From the NCBI RefSeq assembly GCF_009649745.1, contig NZ_WJNG01000018.1, positions 1-64,000 of the forward strand: a stretch of DNA of 64,000 nucleotides. Direction: 5' to 3'. The DNA is from Aquibacillus halophilus (GTDB taxonomy: Bacteria; Bacillota; Bacilli; Bacillales; Amphibacillaceae). This document shows positions 38,669 to 46,591 of this stretch, in pieces. The position numbers were made by a program, and so were the translations under genes. Position 1 is the first letter of the stretch; every line of letters starts with the position of its first letter. Below the pieces are notes generated by a model, which did no database searches, had not been told where the DNA came from, and saw nothing but the letters and a program-made list of their open reading frames with translations.

Positions 38669-39658
38669 TCATTTTTTGTTTCTTGCTTCTCGTTCCCACC
38701 TGCTAAGGTATGGATATGGATCAAAAGACCACTCACTATAACCATTATCCTTGTACATTCCATAATGAAGATGTGGAGGGAATTTTCCGGATGTCCCTGG
38801 TGGTCCGTAGCCAGTTGCTCCTACAGAACCAATAATATCCCCGGGTTTTACAACATCGCCAACCTTGATCCCTTCTTTATAACCATTTAAATGTGCGTAG
38901 TAATGATATCTACTTTTAATATCACGTATTCCGATTCTCCAACCACCAAATCTATTCCAACCTTTCATTTCTACTACTCCATAAGTAGTAGATTTCACTG
39001 GAACACCATAATTTGCAAAAATGTCGGTCCCCTCGTGGATTCTTCTGCCACCGAATCCTCGAGCATCTCCCCAAGTATTTCGATAGCTATAATTCATATT
39101 TAAAGGTAAAGGGAAGTCATTATCCTCTAGGACAATGGTATTAAAAGTTTGATACACTTTAGCGATATTCGCTATTGTTTGTACAGTTAGTTCACGCTGA
39201 TAATATTTCCATAAAGCAATTTTAATGTCTTCTCTTGAGGTTCCTTGCTGCTCAATATAGGAGGCCATACTGTATAAAATATCTTCATCATTATTGGGAT
39301 CAGCTTTTCCATCTCCATTTCCATCTTTTCCCCAACCTTCGAATGCAGATATCCATGAAGCTGTTGTGTTTTTACTAGGGTTTCCTATACCAAACCATTT
39401 GATTTCCGGAATAGCAATGGATATTAAATTTTCAGAGTCAGCATCTTTTTTTATGTTTTTTTCATATTTATCAATCGCGGCCAAATAAAACCAAGGTATG
39501 TTTGTGACAGCCTCGTTCTTTTTGTATAACGCCAACTTTTCCTTGTTAACGTCTATTTCTTTGTCTTCTTCAGCACTTGATTCTGAAGGATGGAAGACGA
39601 GTATAAACAACATTAAAATCAATACGTTAAGGTATCGAGTCAGAATAATTATTAGCAC
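38669..39658 (-). CDS. lytH: Sporulation L-Ala-D-Glu endopeptidase LytH (M23 peptidase)
   Basis: About 326 residues: membrane/signal segment (LNVLILMLFILVF), then a helical region and a C-terminal M23 domain with zinc ligands in RRIHEGTDIFANYGVPV near residue 205 and PHLHYGMY near 300. In B. subtilis LytH trims cortex peptidoglycan side chains during sporulation. The start is uncertain: the strong AGGAGGT (39657-39663) overlaps the first possible codon, GTG at 39658, so translation more likely begins at an ATT (39649 or 39646) or CTG (39643) a few codons later. The end of the frame is not in doubt. Confidence 0.88.
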   Translation of the reverse strand: MLIIILTRYLNVLILMLFILVFHPSESSAEEDKEIDVNKEKLALYKKNEAVTNIPWFYLAAIDKYEKNIKKDADSENLISIAIPEIKWFGIGNPSKNTTASWISAFEGWGKDGNGDGKADPNNDEDILYSMASYIEQQGTSREDIKIALWKYYQRELTVQTIANIAKVYQTFNTIVLEDNDFPLPLNMNYSYRNTWGDARGFGGRRIHEGTDIFANYGVPVKSTTYGVVEMKGWNRFGGWRIGIRDIKSRYHYYAHLNGYKEGIKVGDVVKPGDIIGSVGATGYGPPGTSGKFPPHLHYGMYKDNGYSEWSFDPYPYLSRWEREARNKK

Positions 39659-39739
39659 CTCCTAGATAATTTTAGATACTAAGTAGTGTGTACGACATTT
39701 CTGGAAAGATAATTGGAAATAGCACCCTTTTTAATAAAA

Positions 39740-39798
39740 TCCGTAACCCCCCACACTTTTAAGACGTCAGGCTTCGAAGTCTAAGTGAGGGATACGGA
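39740..39798. repeat. Compound palindrome between lytH and yutC
   Basis: Nested inverted arms: TCCGTA/TACGGA outside, ACCCCCCACACTT facing AAGTGAGGG next, and AGAC/GTCT inside around CTTCGAAG. Flanks read CCTTTTTAATAAAA and AGTGACC. It resembles the subterminal palindromes of IS200/IS605-type elements, so it may be a relic end of such an element or a strong two-way terminator; no transposase gene is near. Confidence 0.4.
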
Positions 39799-39853
39799 AG
39801 TGACCTCTTAATTGGTTGGACTATGGAGATCTAGTATGAAAGGCTTAATTTCA

Positions 39854-40501
39854 TCATCTATTCATGTTCTCGGCTTCTTCCTTTTCGGTGGTATGTTCTT
39901 CATAAACTTCTTCACCTTGAGGAGTTTTCTTCATTTCTTCAATAATGCTATTTAGTGTATTATCATATTCATCATCGATGGTCAGAGAATTTTGTAGGCT
40001 TTGTATGTCTCGAAACGTTACGGATTGGTCAGAAACATAAACATCATAGAAACGAGGTAGAAGTGATAGACCTGTTTTACGGGCAATTGTAGCTGCTTTT
40101 TCTCTTTCCATATTCTCTGGTTTGTTATAAGCGATTAATACCTCTTTATCAGTTACTAATGTTGCCACTTCTTCAAACCCATCATATCGAATGATCATAC
40201 GAGTAATTGTATCAGCCATTTCCCATCTATCCATCGCTACATAATGATTACTCTCTGCTTCCATATCAATTTCATCTTTGCTATATTTAACATAGCCAAG
40301 ACGCGACGTTATTTCTTGATCGGCATCTTTTTCATCTGCCTGAAACTCATCTCTAGCATTATCCCCTTGTAAATTGTGATTGCCGTCATTACCATTTAGG
40401 GTGCGTTCCATATCGTGACCTCCCTGATTACCAGTAGCACAACCTGAAACAACTAAAGTACTAGCAAAAAGAGATGACAAAATGAACTTTTTGGTGTTCA
40501 T
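39854..40501 (-). CDS. yutC: YhcN/YlaJ family sporulation lipoprotein (YutC-like)
   Basis: 215 residues. Lipoprotein signal with LVVSGC near residue 20, then an acidic Asn/Asp/Glu-rich linker and the YhcN/YlaJ domain (about 65-195: VAMDRWEMADTITRMI, VLIAYNKP, SLLPRFYDVYVSDQ). Proteins of this family sit on the forespore or spore membranes. The position between lytH and yutD equals that of yutC in B. subtilis; lipA, which lies there too, is absent. Confidence 0.85.
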   Translation of the reverse strand: MNTKKFILSSLFASTLVVSGCATGNQGGHDMERTLNGNDGNHNLQGDNARDEFQADEKDADQEITSRLGYVKYSKDEIDMEAESNHYVAMDRWEMADTITRMIIRYDGFEEVATLVTDKEVLIAYNKPENMEREKAATIARKTGLSLLPRFYDVYVSDQSVTFRDIQSLQNSLTIDDEYDNTLNSIIEEMKKTPQGEEVYEEHTTEKEEAENMNR

Positions 40502-40673
40502 TAAAACCCTCCTGACTTAATAAATTTCCCCATTTTTAGTGTGAGTTTTTTATCTAAAGCCATGCTAGCTAAAATAATCAAATAATTATAATTTTTACCA
40601 TATAAGGATAAGATTAGAATTCAATTTATAAAAAAATATGGTACACTATATACAGTTTAAGGAGTGGATTGTC

Positions 40674-40946
40674 ATGGTTGAAATTGAAGGGAAAACGTAT
40701 GAAATTATAGAAAATGTAAAAGATGGCTTTCAAGAAGAGCCTTTTACAGAACGTTATAGCGAAATATTAAATAAATATGATTTTATTGTAGGTGACTGGG
40801 GTTACGAGCAATTACGTTTGAAGGGTTTTTATGATGATCAAAATCCAAAAGCCGCTTTTGATACTAAAATCAGTACACTAGATGATTATTTATATGAGTA
40901 TTGTAATTTTGGCTGTGCATATTTTGTTATAAAGCGTATTTACTAA
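40674..40946 (+). CDS. yutD: YutD family protein (DUF1027)
   Basis: 90 residues. VEIEGKTYEIIENVKDGF, FTERYSEILNKYDFIVGDWG and the end DYLYEYCNFGCAYFVIKR match the DUF1027/YutD family, small conserved proteins of Bacilli without known function. AAGGAGTGG precedes the ATG at 40674; a longer frame from 40638 lacks a ribosome site. Own terminator follows. Confidence 0.9.
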   Translation: MVEIEGKTYEIIENVKDGFQEEPFTERYSEILNKYDFIVGDWGYEQLRLKGFYDDQNPKAAFDTKISTLDDYLYEYCNFGCAYFVIKRIY

Positions 40947-40950
40947 TTAA

Positions 40951-40980
40951 AAAGCTACCAGTTCGGTAGCTTTCCCCTTT
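40951..40980 (+). terminator. Terminator of yutD
   Basis: AAAGCTACC and GGTAGCTTT flank a short loop, followed by CCCCTTT; weak T-run. Confidence 0.65.
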
Positions 40981-40996
40981 ACGGATTCATGTTTAG

Positions 40997-41278
40997 TTAC
41001 TCTTCTTCTTCTGGCTTTACATCCCCTTCATGGTCATGTAAGGGATGTGCTCCTTCCAATTGTCTAGGAAGGTCTTGATGGAAATCTTTATTAGGAAAAT
41101 TAAAGGCACTATGGTACCTTTGACCTTCCCTCCATGGTGAACTTTTATTAGTAACAGGTTCATTTTTATTTCTTGGTGAGCCATAAGGACCTTCAGGCAT
41201 TTGTTCAGGAATAAGATAATTCCTCATGTCTTCAACATTGGAGAAGTCTGAATACTTTTGTTTATCCTTTTTAGACAT
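40997..41278 (-). CDS. Small hydrophilic cytosolic protein, unknown function
   Basis: 93 residues, very hydrophilic, with many Pro, Glu, Asp and His and a tail of EEEE; probably disordered. Features such as YLIPEQMPEGPYGSP and SPWREGQRYHSAF look conserved-type, and I recall similar short proteins near yutD in other Bacillaceae, but no function is known. GAGGAGGATTG stands before the ATG, supporting it as a real gene. Confidence 0.65.
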   Translation of the reverse strand: MSKKDKQKYSDFSNVEDMRNYLIPEQMPEGPYGSPRNKNEPVTNKSSPWREGQRYHSAFNFPNKDFHQDLPRQLEGAHPLHDHEGDVKPEEEE

Positions 41279-41363
41279 AACAATCCTCCTCTTTTGGTTA
41301 TATTAACCCATTAGAGGAGGATTTATTTATGAACTATCCTAAGATTCTATGTGCAAATTTTTT

Positions 41364-41630
41364 CTAAATAATATCGTACAAGAACGCACGTAAATCCTCA
41401 GCCTCAATTTGTGTCAGCATATATGCATGCTCTAAAAGGCCTTTTTCATATATGTTTTCCTTATTTAGCAAAGCAAACCTGTTGCCGTTAAAATCTAAAA
41501 CTAATTTATCGTTAGAATAATAATTTGTAGTAATAAGCGCTATATCAAATCTCCTATTTTTTCCTTTAAAACTAACGAATCTTGTTTCAGTATTTTCGAT
41601 AGTATCCTTTATAAATATATTATCCTTCAT
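41364..41630 (-). CDS. SAV0927/DUF3055-like small protein
   Basis: 88 residues. TRFVSFKGKNRRFDIALITT, LVLDFNGNRFALLN and the C-terminal EAEDLRAFLYDII resemble the SAV0927/DUF3055 family of Bacilli, whose role is unknown. AATATGGAGG precedes the ATG. Divergent from yutE. Confidence 0.65.
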   Translation of the reverse strand: MKDNIFIKDTIENTETRFVSFKGKNRRFDIALITTNYYSNDKLVLDFNGNRFALLNKENIYEKGLLEHAYMLTQIEAEDLRAFLYDII

Positions 41631-41902
41631 AATATTCCTCCATATTAAAAGCTTAATTTAATGTAGTCTGTGGTAATTTTAACTATATCATAACAAATGT
41701 CACGGTAACTAGAAAACAGAACTTATCTTAAGCTAATAATTATTATGTGTTATGATTAATATAGCTTAAAAAATATGCTTAGTAAAATCGACAATACCGT
41801 TTTTACTATCTGATAAAAGTACTTAATCCTTGACCGATATCACAGGTCGAATAATACTATATGTAACTCACACTAGGTAAGCCAAGAAAAGGAGAGTTAA
41901 GA

Positions 41903-42340
41903 TTGTATTTTATTGATAGAAACGAAATTGAGAAAACGTTGTTATATATGGAGGGATTGCTCAGGGAAATGGAGCAAAACCGTTTTAATTCATTCCTAGA
42001 GAAATTAAGTATGGAAAGAATGGCACATATGATTATTGAATCTATTCTAGATGTAGGTAATATGATGATTGATGGATTCATTATGAGAGATCCGGGTAGC
42101 TTCACTGATATTATCGATATCCTTGTTGATGAAAAGGTTTTGCCAGAAGAAGAGTCCGAAAGCTATAAAGAAGTAATCTATCTTAGAAAAATGCTGGTAA
42201 AAGAGTATTTAACCATTGACCATGATAAGATTTTGCATATAATTAATATCAATTATGATTCACTAGATAAGTTTAGTAACCGAATAAGAGGTTATCTAGA
42301 TGATCAAACAAATGTAGCTACTGCGTTTTCGAATCAGTAA
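41903..42340 (+). CDS. yutE: YutE, HepT-like DUF86 protein
   Basis: 145 residues, all-helical, of the DUF86/HepT-like family. HepT toxins of HEPN-MNT pairs carry an R-x4-6-H motif; here the equivalent reads RKMLVKEY, with Lys instead of His, and there is no adjacent MNT antitoxin gene, so toxin activity is unlikely. The position after yutD equals B. subtilis yutE. Start is TTG at 41903 with AAAGGAGAG upstream. Confidence 0.85.
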   Translation: MYFIDRNEIEKTLLYMEGLLREMEQNRFNSFLEKLSMERMAHMIIESILDVGNMMIDGFIMRDPGSFTDIIDILVDEKVLPEEESESYKEVIYLRKMLVKEYLTIDHDKILHIININYDSLDKFSNRIRGYLDDQTNVATAFSNQ

Positions 42341-42369
42341 GGTAAGACTAGCTTGAAATGAGGGTCGAT

Positions 42370-43005
42370 ATGATTAAAAAAAGTTCAGTAAAAGAAAAGA
42401 TCTTACTCAAATTAAAGCGGGGAAATAGACTAACTATTGTTCAATTGATGGAAGGATTTCATATTACAGATATTGCTTTACGGAGACACATCCATACACT
42501 TGAACGAGAAGGGCTAATTCAATCCTTCCAAGAGAAACAGACGATGGGGCGTCCGCATCATGTATATCAACTGACAGACAAAGGTGGAGAACTATTCCCT
42601 AACCAGTATCAGCAGTTTTCCGTTGATCTGTTGAAGGAAGTAGAAGAGATTCAGGGAATAGATTTTGTTTATCAACTTTTAGCCAGTAGAACTGACAAAT
42701 CAATCGATGAGTATAAGAAATTGTTAGAAGATGTTCCAGATTATAATGGCAAGATAAAAAAGCTGGTTCAAATTCAAGAGGACAAAGGATATATGACAGA
42801 GCTTCAAGAAAATGCGGACGGCTCCTACACATTAAAACAATTTAATTGTCCTATTTCCAATGTTGCTCGTGAATATAAAGGTATTTGTGGGCAAGAACTC
42901 AATTTATTTGAGGAGCTTTTAGAAGATAGTAGTATAGCTGCAACTTCATGCATAGTTAGCGGGGAAAATTGTTGTAGCTTTCTGATTGGAGAGAAGAAAA
43001 AGTAA
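42370..43005 (+). CDS. Winged-helix regulator with C-terminal Cys cluster (SufR-like)
   Basis: 211 residues. An N-terminal winged helix (about 8-75: LTIVQLMEGFHITDIALRRH, wing GRPHHVYQLT) is followed by a C-terminal domain with Cys in FNCPISNVAREYKGICGQEL and ATSCIVSGENCCSF. The arrangement is that of SufR-type regulators, which sense iron-sulfur cluster state. It could respond to oxygen, iron or nitric oxide. It is the last gene before the repeat and the nitrate island, with its own terminator, so it may control the island or the suf genes; neither is shown. The ATG at 42370 is behind GAGGGT. Confidence 0.8.
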   Translation: MIKKSSVKEKILLKLKRGNRLTIVQLMEGFHITDIALRRHIHTLEREGLIQSFQEKQTMGRPHHVYQLTDKGGELFPNQYQQFSVDLLKEVEEIQGIDFVYQLLASRTDKSIDEYKKLLEDVPDYNGKIKKLVQIQEDKGYMTELQENADGSYTLKQFNCPISNVAREYKGICGQELNLFEELLEDSSIAATSCIVSGENCCSFLIGEKKK

Positions 43006-43043
43006 GGAAGGCACACTATCGGTGAGCTTTCCTTACTTTTTCT
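42997..43043 (+). terminator. Terminator of the SufR-like gene
   Basis: AAAAAGTAAGGAA pairs with TTCCTTACTTTTT, overlapping the stop codon. Confidence 0.9.
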
Positions 43044-43129
43044 ATTTTATAAAAGTTTGTTGTTTATGACCTAAAATCGATAAAATACGAAGTAGTATCT
43101 TCTATCTCTGACACTAATTAAAGTTGAAT

Positions 43130-43640
43130 GATTATATGCCGTTCCGTCAGAATACTTCGCTTTCCATGGGCACGACCTCAGCCTCCTCGGAATCAAAAAG
43201 CGATTCTTTCTTCCGGGGTCTTCGGACACGCGTTGTTCCCATAGGACTTGAATTATCTTCCTGAATCACTACGCACCAAGAAAATTGAACTTCATTTTCG
43301 AGGAGTCTACGTATTCTGACTACACTGGTGTGGTGTTCTGATTAACGAGAGGGAAAGTGCATGATTGTATGTTGAGATAATTTCCAACTCTTCAAATCAC
43401 AGCTATTTAAAATTTGTTTAACTAAACTACGCTAGTTTTAATCCTATCTGTCTCCCTTTACTTTTTGTTCAAATAAGATGGTGATTGGAGTGGAGGGCAG
43501 TCGACCCCAGCGGGAAAAGCGACGGCTGAAAATCCCGCAGGAAGCGGTTTTCTTCCGAGGAAGTTGAAGCGTTGCCCGCGGAAAGTGACTGCCTGGAGCG
43601 CAAATCAACTAGCAGCTACGTCGCATTTTATATCAACTAA
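43130..43640. repeat. Composite palindromic intergenic repeat, copy C
   Basis: Right module (43478-43640) is nearly identical to copy B: GGCAGTCGACCCCAGCGGG, GGCTGAAAATCCCGCAGG and GCCCGCGGAAAGTGACTGCC, ending in GTCGCATTTTATATCAAC. The left module (43137-43272) differs from copies A and B but keeps CTTTCCATGGGCA, CCTCAGCCTCCTCG, CGGGGTCTTCGGA and TTCCCATAGGA. The spacer is not conserved. It marks the left edge of the nitrate island. Confidence 0.85.
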
Positions 43641-43661
43641 GAAAATACCTTTTTTTAAAAA

Positions 43662-45212
43662 CTATAGAAAATATGGACCAAAAAAGAAGGCTAATAGCAC
43701 AATATGTACTCCCATAAAATAGACGAGCTTAACCGGGACATTCCATTCATTGTGTATAGCCCCATATGTTGCACAAAAATGTGCAATTATTCCAAAAACT
43801 GTTATAGATAACCAATCGCTGTATTGGAAAGTAAGATATTCTGGTGCTTTCATATAGATAGTGTCAATGAAGAAGCGATGTTTAAACAAGATAACCGCTA
43901 AAGCATAACTCACCAAACCGACATAGTAGACCCAGTTAGGATCACGGTCAAGTAGGTTACGTCTCGATAAATAGATAATGATTAACAATATTAGTGGCCA
44001 TATAAACCATATACTAGATAACAATATAGCCAAGAAGGCTACTGACAACATTCCAATAGTTTTACCTAAAGCAACAACTAAGTCTGTATTAGAAGGGGTC
44101 CTCGTTTGTTCAATTAACTCTTCGTCACTGGACGATAGCAGAATTTTATTAGAAGCACCCTTCAAATCGATCCAAGTTACAGTATTATTATTAATCCACT
44201 GGGGCTTAGCTGAAAAAGATGATGTATTACTTCTTCGAAAAACTTCAAAACTGCCATCTTGCTCAATTGCTTCATAAATATTGAAAGCTGTCATTGCATT
44301 ATACTTTGTTTTGCTCTTCCCATTAGCAGAGAAAAGTATTTTTATCTTTTGATTGTGAAATGCTAGTGAAATATCACTGACATTATTTAATCTAGCAGAA
44401 CCTTTTGGGTCATTAAATGTTATTTGGTTTAGTGTAGGTCTGTTGTTATCAAAGAGATATAAGGTGTTTACCGGTGCCGTTCCTCCTGCTCCTTTTCTTT
44501 CAGTTCTAAAGAGAAATGCTAATCGATTGCCTTCGTATGCCACTGATGCATCTTGTATTCGTTCATTGTGAGATACAGAGAAACTTTGCTGGTGTATGTT
44601 AGTTGTTGAATCATTGCTATATTCATAGACGGAAACATTTAAATCTTCTTGTTTTTTTGTATAGGTGAGAAAAACAATACCTCCTTCGGTTTGGGAGGCG
44701 ACGAGCTCATCAATAGTAGTGTCGAAATTATAAATGGAGTTTGATTTTTTCGTTTGTGGATCCAATTCGAAAACAGTATTTCCTTTTACGTAAACAAGAT
44801 AGTCCTTTAAGGGATGAAAGCTGTCTGCTTCTGTTATTTTCTTGCCTGTAACACCGTCATAGATAGTTTTATACTGAAAATAAAACAATTCATTATTATA
44901 CGCAAATACTTTTGTCCATTTGTTAAAAGGAATATCGGGGAATTCTTCCTCATCAATTATGGTGTACTTGTCTCCATAGGTTCTCTTAACTAATGTCTCA
45001 CTATCAAATTCAACAATTTCGGTAGTTAGCTCATCAGTTTTAGTTACGTAGGGATATTTATTTATGCTGGTTTCTCCAATCGGCAACGCTTTACTCCAGT
45101 TTTCTTCTGGAGCTTCAGCTACATTGGATAGATTTTGGTAAAATAACAATCCAATAGCGATTAGTATTCCTATCGCTGGAATAAGCCAATAAAAGCGTTG
45201 TTTTATATTCAT
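43662..45212 (-). CDS. Large membrane protein of unknown function
   Basis: 516 residues: an N-terminal membrane helix (WLIPAIGILIAIGLLFY), an extracellular region of about 340 residues made of short beta-like repeats with VYxYxNDSTT and AYEGNRLAFLF-type strands, possibly a beta-propeller, then five membrane helices from about residue 385 to the end (FLAILLSSIWFIWPLILLII, YVGLVSYALAVILF, WLSITVFGIIAHF, VYFMGVHIVLLAFFF). I do not recognise a family. It runs leftward, away from the nitrate operon, and ends just before repeat copy C. Confidence 0.7.
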   Translation of the reverse strand: MNIKQRFYWLIPAIGILIAIGLLFYQNLSNVAEAPEENWSKALPIGETSINKYPYVTKTDELTTEIVEFDSETLVKRTYGDKYTIIDEEEFPDIPFNKWTKVFAYNNELFYFQYKTIYDGVTGKKITEADSFHPLKDYLVYVKGNTVFELDPQTKKSNSIYNFDTTIDELVASQTEGGIVFLTYTKKQEDLNVSVYEYSNDSTTNIHQQSFSVSHNERIQDASVAYEGNRLAFLFRTERKGAGGTAPVNTLYLFDNNRPTLNQITFNDPKGSARLNNVSDISLAFHNQKIKILFSANGKSKTKYNAMTAFNIYEAIEQDGSFEVFRRSNTSSFSAKPQWINNNTVTWIDLKGASNKILLSSSDEELIEQTRTPSNTDLVVALGKTIGMLSVAFLAILLSSIWFIWPLILLIIIYLSRRNLLDRDPNWVYYVGLVSYALAVILFKHRFFIDTIYMKAPEYLTFQYSDWLSITVFGIIAHFCATYGAIHNEWNVPVKLVYFMGVHIVLLAFFFGPYFL

Positions 45213-45389
45213 GTGTTTGACCCTCTTTGCTTGATATTATAGATACATTCATAAGTGGAATTTTATCATTATTAAGAAAACTTTGAAAGCAGATAAATAG
45301 ATATTGACTTGCCATATCTATTCCACACTCTCTAGTTGCACCCACATAAAGTGAGGTGTTTTTTTATTTTACGTGGCAAAAAGTAATAA

Positions 45390-45430
45390 TAGGGGAATTT
45401 CCCCTACAAGATGAGGAGGTTCCCCTATTA
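45390..45430. promoter_or_regulatory. Palindromic operator candidate of the nitrate reductase operon
   Basis: TAGGGGAATTTCCCCTA (45390-45406) is a perfect palindrome, and TAATAGGGGAA (45387-45397) also pairs with TTCCCCTATTA (45420-45430). They lie 64-104 bases before the first gene. The GGG/CCC halves recall the NreC site TAGGGN4CCCTA, though the spacing differs. I infer binding by the NreC-like regulator at 52996-53649. Confidence 0.5.
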
Positions 45431-45493
45431 CGTAAAACCATTTATTTGCCTAAAATTAAATTAACAAAGATAAGTTGGTAAAGGGGAATTCAA

Positions 45494-46591
45494 ATGGAAG
45501 AAATAAGCCTGAAAGAACCAATGAAAAATATGAAAAAAAAGACTAACTCTATAAATGATGCATTTGCTTCAAAATTTGCAAAGTCAATGTTTATTGCAGT
45601 ATGTGGAATAGTGATCTTATCCTTTTTTGGTACTAGAATGTTTACTCACGTGGATTGGAATCTTTATGGATATATGGTAGGAACAATCGTGTTTCTAGGT
45701 GGGTTTTTCTATCGATTTATTGCTTGGGGAGAGAGACCTCCAACAAAAATCATTATTAAAAAAGGAATGAAGTTGTTATTTCGGAAATCCACCCCAAAAA
45801 CATCCGTGGATCATTTAGCAACATATAAATTCATTTGGAATAGGGGAATTTACCGATGGACCCAACACCTTCTGATTGGGTGGGGTGTTATTATATCGTG
45901 CCTTGTTACTTTCCCACTCGTTTTTGGTTGGATGTACTTTACGATGGAAGAAAGCGGCATGTACACGATTGTTGGTATGGGTATGGATATTATGACGGTA
46001 CCTGCAGATGGTTTTATCGCTTTTATGTCCTACAACGCTCTTAACTTTAGTGCGATTATGGTTATCATGGGTGTTTGCATGGCGCTTTATCGCAGGTTAA
46101 AAAATATGCAAGCAAGAGCTGAGCAAAATTTCATGTATGACTTTTTACCACTTTACCTACTGATTTTTATTAGTGTTACTGGTCTTGCATTAACCTTTAT
46201 CAATGTGTTCCTCCACGGTGCAGGACATTACGTGATGTCATTAATTCATCAATACTCGGTGGTCATTACATTAATATATCTACCATTTGGTAAGCTTGCT
46301 CATATTCCGTTTAGACCGCTTAGTGTGTTTGCAAAAAATTACCGCGAGCATTATGGCGAAAAATCGATGAAGCAATGTAAGGTGTGCGAAAATGAGTTTG
46401 TTTCAACAGAGCAATCGAATGATGTTATCAATGTATTAGGAACAAATGAAATTGAATTTAACATGAAAGATGGTTTCAACTTAGCAGAATTATGTCTACC
46501 TTGTCGAAGGAAATATCGCATTGCTAGATTCTCAGGCTTCGCTACCCATGAAGTACCAATCAAGGAGGCAAATCAAAATGCAAAAGGATAA
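45494..46591 (+). CDS. NarI-like cytochrome b membrane subunit with C-terminal double CxxC domain
   Basis: 365 residues. About six membrane helices between residues 33 and 275. The pair of His in LIHQYSVVITLIY and PFGKLAHIPFRP are 18 residues apart, as in the haem-binding H187/H205 of the NarI nitrate reductase gamma subunit; another His lies in RWTQHLLIGWG near 124. The cytoplasmic tail has QCKVCENEF and LCLPCRRKY, likely binding zinc or iron, which NarI lacks. It should carry electrons between quinol and the enzyme subunits encoded next. Its end overlaps the catalytic gene by 14 bases. Confidence 0.75.
   Translation: MEEISLKEPMKNMKKKTNSINDAFASKFAKSMFIAVCGIVILSFFGTRMFTHVDWNLYGYMVGTIVFLGGFFYRFIAWGERPPTKIIIKKGMKLLFRKSTPKTSVDHLATYKFIWNRGIYRWTQHLLIGWGVIISCLVTFPLVFGWMYFTMEESGMYTIVGMGMDIMTVPADGFIAFMSYNALNFSAIMVIMGVCMALYRRLKNMQARAEQNFMYDFLPLYLLIFISVTGLALTFINVFLHGAGHYVMSLIHQYSVVITLIYLPFGKLAHIPFRPLSVFAKNYREHYGEKSMKQCKVCENEFVSTEQSNDVINVLGTNEIEFNMKDGFNLAELCLPCRRKYRIARFSGFATHEVPIKEANQNAKG

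Noticed and set aside
42599-42832. Minus-strand frame inside the SufR-like gene
   Set aside because: Shadow frame; no ribosome site or family similarity.
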